Source: CAJXMH01 sp964001305
GTDB taxonomy: Bacteria; Bacteroidota; Bacteroidia; Flavobacteriales_E; Vicingaceae
DNA length: 64,000 nucleotides
Direction of reading: 5' to 3'
Assembly: GCA_964001305.1 (NCBI GenBank)
Contig: CAXFAI010000003.1
Location: 3,627-67,626, forward strand
Part shown: in pieces, positions 61,363-64,000 of the stretch
How the letters are laid out: each line of letters begins with the position of its first letter
Numbering within the stretch: position 1 is the first letter of the stretch
Notes under the pieces: model-generated
Database searches by the model: none
What the model saw: the letters and a program-made list of their open reading frames with translations, nothing else
Told to the model about the DNA's origin: nothing
Position numbers and translations under genes: made by a program

Positions 61363-61426
61363 CAATGGTAACTGATCCCGCCTCCCGCGGGCCAGGTGCC
61401 CCCCCCTTTTTTATTAAAAGGCAACT
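61358..61426 (+). repeat. Palindromic element A, copy 1
   Basis: GCTAACAATGGTAACTGAT, then the hairpin CCCGC/GCGGG (loop CTCCC), CAGGTGC, a C run, and CTTTTTTATTAAAAGGCAACT. It matches the element at 62736-62806 over about 70 bases. CTG/CAG outside the stem also pair, leaving one unpaired position, which is the shape of a recombination-site hairpin. Confidence 0.7.
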
Positions 61427-61476
61427 TATAATTAGCAATTTAAACTAATCAGTATCCATTTAATAGGACTCATGTT

Positions 61477-61579
61477 AACCAACACTTCCACCCTATTGCT
61501 CGCCAATTATATAGCTTAAAGAATAATTTAGTGTTAAAAACGTATCTATAAGTTGTAAAAACAATTCCTTAACGAACAC
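61477..61579 (+). repeat. Intercassette repeat, copy 3 (right part)
   Basis: AACCAACACTTCCACCC, TTGCTCGCCAATTATATAG, then AATTTAGTGTTAAAAACGTATCTATAA and the end TTAACGAACAC. It aligns with the right two thirds of copies 1 and 2 and stops 9 bases before the ATG at 61589. Confidence 0.7.
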
Positions 61580-61588
61580 TCCTAAATA

Positions 61589-62029
61589 ATGATTGAAAAA
61601 CCCAAATACTCCTTTTGTCTAGAGAATAAAAAAAACTCTCTAATTATCTCTGTTCTCAAATATTCTATTCCTGATGCTGATAGTAATTGGGACAAGAATT
61701 GGCTAGAAGGAGAAATATCGGTTGATGTTGGCGGTTTTAAGGGATATTGTAAGGCTGAATTCATGACTCGAGACTTTGACAATTTTAAGAACCAATTAGA
61801 AAGATTGTACAAAAAGTTAAAAGGAACTGCTAATTTTAACACTATTGATGATCAAATAGGTATTAGAATGGTAGGAGATGGATTAGGTCATATAACTTCT
61901 CATTGTTTGATCATGGACCAAGTAGGTATTGGTAATACTCTTGAATGTGAAATAAAATTGGATCAAACAATGATCCCTATAATACTGAATCAACTAGAAA
62001 GTATTTTATATCGTTTTCCAGTTGTATAA
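61589..62029 (+). CDS. WapI-like immunity protein (DUF6228-like)
   Basis: 146 residues, soluble, alternating beta strands and one helix. PDADSNWDKNWLEGEISVDV near the N-terminus, then FMTRDFDNFKNQLERLYKKL and EIKLDQTMIPIILNQLESIL at the C-terminus follow the WapI family immunity pattern (a WDxNWL-type segment early, then a two-part beta region). Such proteins protect against contact-dependent or polymorphic toxins. No cognate toxin gene is beside it, so this may be an orphan immunity gene. Assignment is by pattern recall only. Confidence 0.6.
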   Translation: MIEKPKYSFCLENKKNSLIISVLKYSIPDADSNWDKNWLEGEISVDVGGFKGYCKAEFMTRDFDNFKNQLERLYKKLKGTANFNTIDDQIGIRMVGDGLGHITSHCLIMDQVGIGNTLECEIKLDQTMIPIILNQLESILYRFPVV

Positions 62030-62052
62030 AGAAAATTTAAAAACGACGTCCA

Positions 62053-62100
62053 AGAGTTTAAAATACTAATTCAGTATAAACGATGTATCATAACTAACAT
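62053..62100 (+). repeat. Intercassette repeat, copy 4 (right end only)
   Basis: AGAGTTTAAAATACTAATTC, then ATAAACGATGTATCATAACTAACAT. It matches the right end of copies 1-3 with a few changes and lies 61 bases before mazE. Confidence 0.6.
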
Positions 62101-62161
62101 ACGGAATGAATTTTGAAATTCCAATTTAATGTACTTACTTTGTAATAACATTTAAGAAATT

Positions 62162-62407
62162 ATGGAAGCATCAATAATCAAAATCGGAAATTCAAAAGGG
62201 CTTCGTTTGAGTAAGACCATTTTGGAAAAATACAACATTAAAGACAAGGTTGAACTTATCCTCGAAAAAGGACAAATTATTCTTAAACCAGTTGCTTCGC
62301 CTAGAAAAAACTGGGAAAAAGAATTTAAGAAAATGAGTGAAAACGGAGACGATAAGTTACTGATGAACGATGTGTTCGATGATGAAAACCTTGAAGAATG
62401 GATTTAA
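62162..62407 (+). CDS. mazE: MazE-type antitoxin (AbrB swapped-hairpin)
   Basis: 81 residues. AbrB/MazE DNA-binding beta-hairpin: IIKIGNSKGLRLSKTILEKY, then KVELILEKGQIILKPV, and an acidic, disordered C-terminus (NDVFDDENLEEWI) that would block the toxin. It binds the operator of its own operon in known systems. The gene overlaps mazF by 10 bases. Confidence 0.93.
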   Translation: MEASIIKIGNSKGLRLSKTILEKYNIKDKVELILEKGQIILKPVASPRKNWEKEFKKMSENGDDKLLMNDVFDDENLEEWI

Positions 62408-62721
62408 AACAATACTCAATCGTTCTTGTAAACCTTGACCCAACAATTGGGAGCGAAATAAAAAAGACAAGACCTTGTGTTATCGTTTCACCAAATGAAA
62501 TGAATAAATATTTGAACACAATCGTTCTTGCACCTATGACAACGAATCTAAAAAAATATCCAACAAGGGTTTCCGTAAAACACAACGAAAAAAAGGGAAT
62601 GATTGCAATCGACCAAATTCGGACAGTTGACAAAACCAGAATAATCCGAGTTTTTGAAAGTATGACAAAATCGGAAATTGAAAAGTGCAAAGAAGTGATA
62701 AAAGAAACCTTTGTAGACTAA
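62398..62721 (+). CDS. mazF: MazF/PemK-type endoribonuclease toxin
   Basis: 107 residues, standard length. N-terminal YSIVLVNLDPTIGSEIKKTRPCVIVSPNEMN with the conserved Arg and Pro, then NTIVLAPMTTNLKKYPTRV and GMIAIDQIRTVDKTRI. The family cuts mRNA at short sequences to arrest growth. The catalytic Arg (RPCVIVS) and Thr/Ser (APMTT) are present, so the toxin looks intact. It pairs with mazE upstream (ATG inside mazE). Confidence 0.93.
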   Translation: MDLKQYSIVLVNLDPTIGSEIKKTRPCVIVSPNEMNKYLNTIVLAPMTTNLKKYPTRVSVKHNEKKGMIAIDQIRTVDKTRIIRVFESMTKSEIEKCKEVIKETFVD

Positions 62722-62735
62722 AGAAAAGTACTAAT

Positions 62736-62806
62736 GCCAACAATGGTAACTGATTCCGCTTCATGCGGGACAGGTGCAAAACTCTACCTTTTATCAAAAA
62801 GCAACT
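62736..62806 (+). repeat. Palindromic element A, copy 2
   Basis: GCCAACAATGGTAACTGATT, CCGC/GCGG stem around TTCAT, CAGGTGC, then CCTTTTATCAAAAAGCAACT. It matches 61358-61426 across its whole length. CTG pairs with CAG, a bulged A follows, then T-A, T-G and CCGC/GCGG, so the structure is kept despite base changes. Confidence 0.7.
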
Positions 62807-62870
62807 CATTCGAAGTCCTTATACAAGGGTTTCTTTTTTTTTTGTTAAATGATTCAGTGGCTTGTAATCA

Positions 62871-62918
62871 AATAGCTTAAAGAATAAGCTCGCATAAACG
62901 ATGTATCTTAACAAACAT
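62871..62918 (+). repeat. Intercassette repeat, copy 5 (right end only)
   Basis: AATAGCTTAAAGAATAAGC, then CGCATAAACGATGTATCTTAACAAACAT. It matches the right end of copies 1-3; unlike them it is not followed closely by a start codon (the next ATG of a supported gene is at 63149). Confidence 0.6.
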
Positions 62919-63039
62919 CGTCGAATACGATATATAAACATCCTTTACTGCTTGTATAAAGCTCGTTTACAATTTTTTAGCTTGAGTACGTTCCGATTAT
63001 TTAAAATGCTTGCTGCTTGAAAATCGAACGATAAATAAC

Positions 63040-63058
63040 TGAGCTTGCTACAAGCTCA
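63040..63058. repeat. 8-bp inverted repeat
   Basis: TGAGCTTG (63040-63047) and CAAGCTCA (63051-63058) form a perfect palindrome around CTA, 91 bases before the ATG of the Fn3-like gene. No T tract follows; a transcription-factor site or a weak hairpin is possible. Confidence 0.3.
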
Positions 63059-63148
63059 TTCTAATTTACTACTCAGGAAATAAAGTGAAATAACATTTTA
63101 TTTGATTTAGGAATTGAGTTTAATTTAGTCATTCAATATCTTCTACTT

Positions 63149-64000
63149 ATGAGAATTTCCTTTTTATGGACCTTGCTGGTCTTTGCCCTAGCTACATTTG
63201 GACAAACACCCATTCCAAGCTTACAAATTCCTGCAAATAACTCCATAAACGTACCTACAAGTCAATCGTTACAATGTGTAACGGTAAGTAATTTAAATGG
63301 CCTCAATAACTATCTATTTGAACTTGACACAACAGTCAATTTTAACTCTCCACTACTTCAAAGCTCCAATGGAAATCAATATATGGGATTTGTAAACCCG
63401 AGACAAATGCGGAAACTTAACACAGACCTTTTATACGGTACTCAATATTATTGGCGAGTAAAAGCCATTGATAATCTAGATACTTCAGCCTGGTCAGTTG
63501 TTTGGAGTTTTACCACCATTGATTCTGTTGCCCTTTTGTTTCCCATCAACCAAAGTGTAAATGTAGAAACTTCACCAACCCTAGGATTAGCCAATGAAAC
63601 GGCAAATACCACCGTAGGGAATTATCAATTTGAACTAGACACTAATCCTAACTTTAATTCTACAGCTTACCAAAGGATATTGGGAAATCAATATGTTGGC
63701 TTTAGCAATCCGAGTCAAATTAGAACCATTGCCAATGGTTTGTTGTATGGTACAACCTATTATTGGAGAGCTAGAGCAACCAATGTGAATGATAGTAGCC
63801 AATGGAGTTCCATTAGAAGTTTTACCACCATTGATTCTGTGGGGCTTTTGTTTCCCATCAACCAAAGTGTAAATGTAGAAACTTCACCAACCCTAGGCTT
63901 AGCCAATGAAACGGCAAATATCACCGTAGGGAATTATCAATTTGAACTAGACACTAATCCTAACTTTAATTCTACAGCTTACCAAAGGATATTGGGAAAT
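63149..64000 (+). CDS. Secreted Fn3-like repeat protein (partial, runs off the window)
   Basis: Open frame from ATG 63149 to the window end with no stop (284 codons visible). Residues 1-20 form a signal peptide (MRISFLWTLLVFALATFGQ). The mature part begins TPIPSLQIPANNSINVPTSQ and shows modules with LLYGTTYYWRARA and SFTTIDSV, typical of fibronectin-III-like repeats in large surface proteins of Bacteroidota. The second and third modules are nearly identical at DNA level (104-residue period). A T9SS sorting domain is expected beyond the window (inference). Confidence 0.85.
   Translation, partial: MRISFLWTLLVFALATFGQTPIPSLQIPANNSINVPTSQSLQCVTVSNLNGLNNYLFELDTTVNFNSPLLQSSNGNQYMGFVNPRQMRKLNTDLLYGTQYYWRVKAIDNLDTSAWSVVWSFTTIDSVALLFPINQSVNVETSPTLGLANETANTTVGNYQFELDTNPNFNSTAYQRILGNQYVGFSNPSQIRTIANGLLYGTTYYWRARATNVNDSSQWSSIRSFTTIDSVGLLFPINQSVNVETSPTLGLANETANITVGNYQFELDTNPNFNSTAYQRILGN
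63508..64000 (+). repeat. Tandem 312-bp coding repeat
   Basis: TTTTACCACCATTGATTCTG recurs at 63508 and 63820 (312 bases apart), and the 180 bases after each start are almost identical (differences such as TTGCCC versus GGGGCT, GGATTAG versus GGCTTAG, ACC versus ATC). The second copy is cut by the window end. Confidence 0.85.

Larger units (their letters stand above)
62722..63148. other. Gene-free stretch with repeat elements between mazF and the Fn3-like gene
   Basis: 427 bases without a supported ORF. It holds element A copy 2 (62736-62806), a T run at 62834-62843 after a weak CCTT/AAGG hairpin that could end the mazEF transcript, repeat copy 5 (62871-62918), and an 8-bp inverted repeat at 63040-63058. 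The last 90 bases are AT-rich and probably carry the promoter of the following gene. Confidence 0.6.

Noticed and set aside
61400..61416. Run of C followed by T as a terminator
   Set aside because: The homopolymers sit inside repeat element A and have no stem of their own next to the T run; possibly also a sequencing-sensitive site.
57181..62918. Calling the region a proven integron
   Set aside because: No integrase or attI is in the window, the 7-mers deviate from consensus and repeat B has no attC shape. It is reported as a hypothesis.
1..64000. tRNA, rRNA, CRISPR, insertion sequence or transposase
   Set aside because: No cloverleaf with a T-loop GTTCGA-type core, no regularly spaced direct repeats with unique spacers, and no transposase or recombinase motifs were found.

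Overview
The window is AT-rich and reads as chromosomal DNA of a member of the Bacteroidota, most likely a marine flavobacterium or Cryomorphaceae-like lineage. The evidence is Por-type (T9SS) C-terminal sorting domains on secreted proteins, Mpl, the DUF4783-NadC gene pair, a YtxJ bacillithiol-type protein, Rho with a long Asn/Lys-rich insert, TAnnTTTG-type -7 boxes, and almost no Shine-Dalgarno sequences. No rRNA, tRNA, CRISPR array, transposase or integrase was recognised. Species-level placement is inference.

1-14 kb: the end of an unknown gene, then an AraC-type regulator with a TolB/FlgO-like domain and TPRs next to a medium-chain oxidoreductase. Small envelope proteins follow (signal-peptide protein, LVIVD lipoprotein, DUF6090 protein, T9SS beta-helix protein), then mpl, a DUF4199 membrane protein, rho, and a divergent pair of sugar genes (Gfo/Idh/MocA oxidoreductase and galE). 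14-16.8 kb: rlmH, DUF4783, nadC, yihY.

16.8-34.8 kb: a tightly packed minus-strand unit. It starts with carB, DUF4834 and a YfhO-like membrane protein and continues into a surface polysaccharide cluster: two glycosyltransferases, three sulfotransferases, a WbqC-like protein, a nucleotide-sugar set (SDR epimerase, DegT aminotransferase, nucleotidyltransferase-kinase fusion, HAD hydrolase) and a Wzx-like flippase. The content suggests a sulfated, amino-sugar-containing surface glycan.

34.9-57.1 kb: two large T9SS beta-propeller proteins; osmC, ytxJ and an unlisted 42-residue lipoprotein gene; a forward run of ung, BamA/TamA-like, rmuC, GWxTD lipoprotein, rlmB, GT39-like and PlsC-like genes; a two-domain VOC protein; a TIGR04283-type glycosyltransferase divergent from DUF547 and rhodanese genes; and an S46 dipeptidyl peptidase of DPP7 type closed by a strong terminator.

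57.2-63.0 kb is the accessory part: a same-strand series of short transcription units separated by related repeats. Order: AvcD/DcdV-like anti-phage deoxycytidylate deaminase; a protein with a HEPN-like R-x4-H motif; a short protein faintly like part of MreB; a small lipoprotein; a WapI-like immunity protein; a MazEF pair. Three consecutive genes end with their stop codon inside GCTAAC, and an imperfect palindrome ending in GTTAGC lies after the deaminase gene. This looks like an integron-type or other cassette array carrying defence and toxin-antitoxin genes, although no integrase is present. The window ends inside a secreted protein built from nearly identical 104-residue Fn3-like modules.
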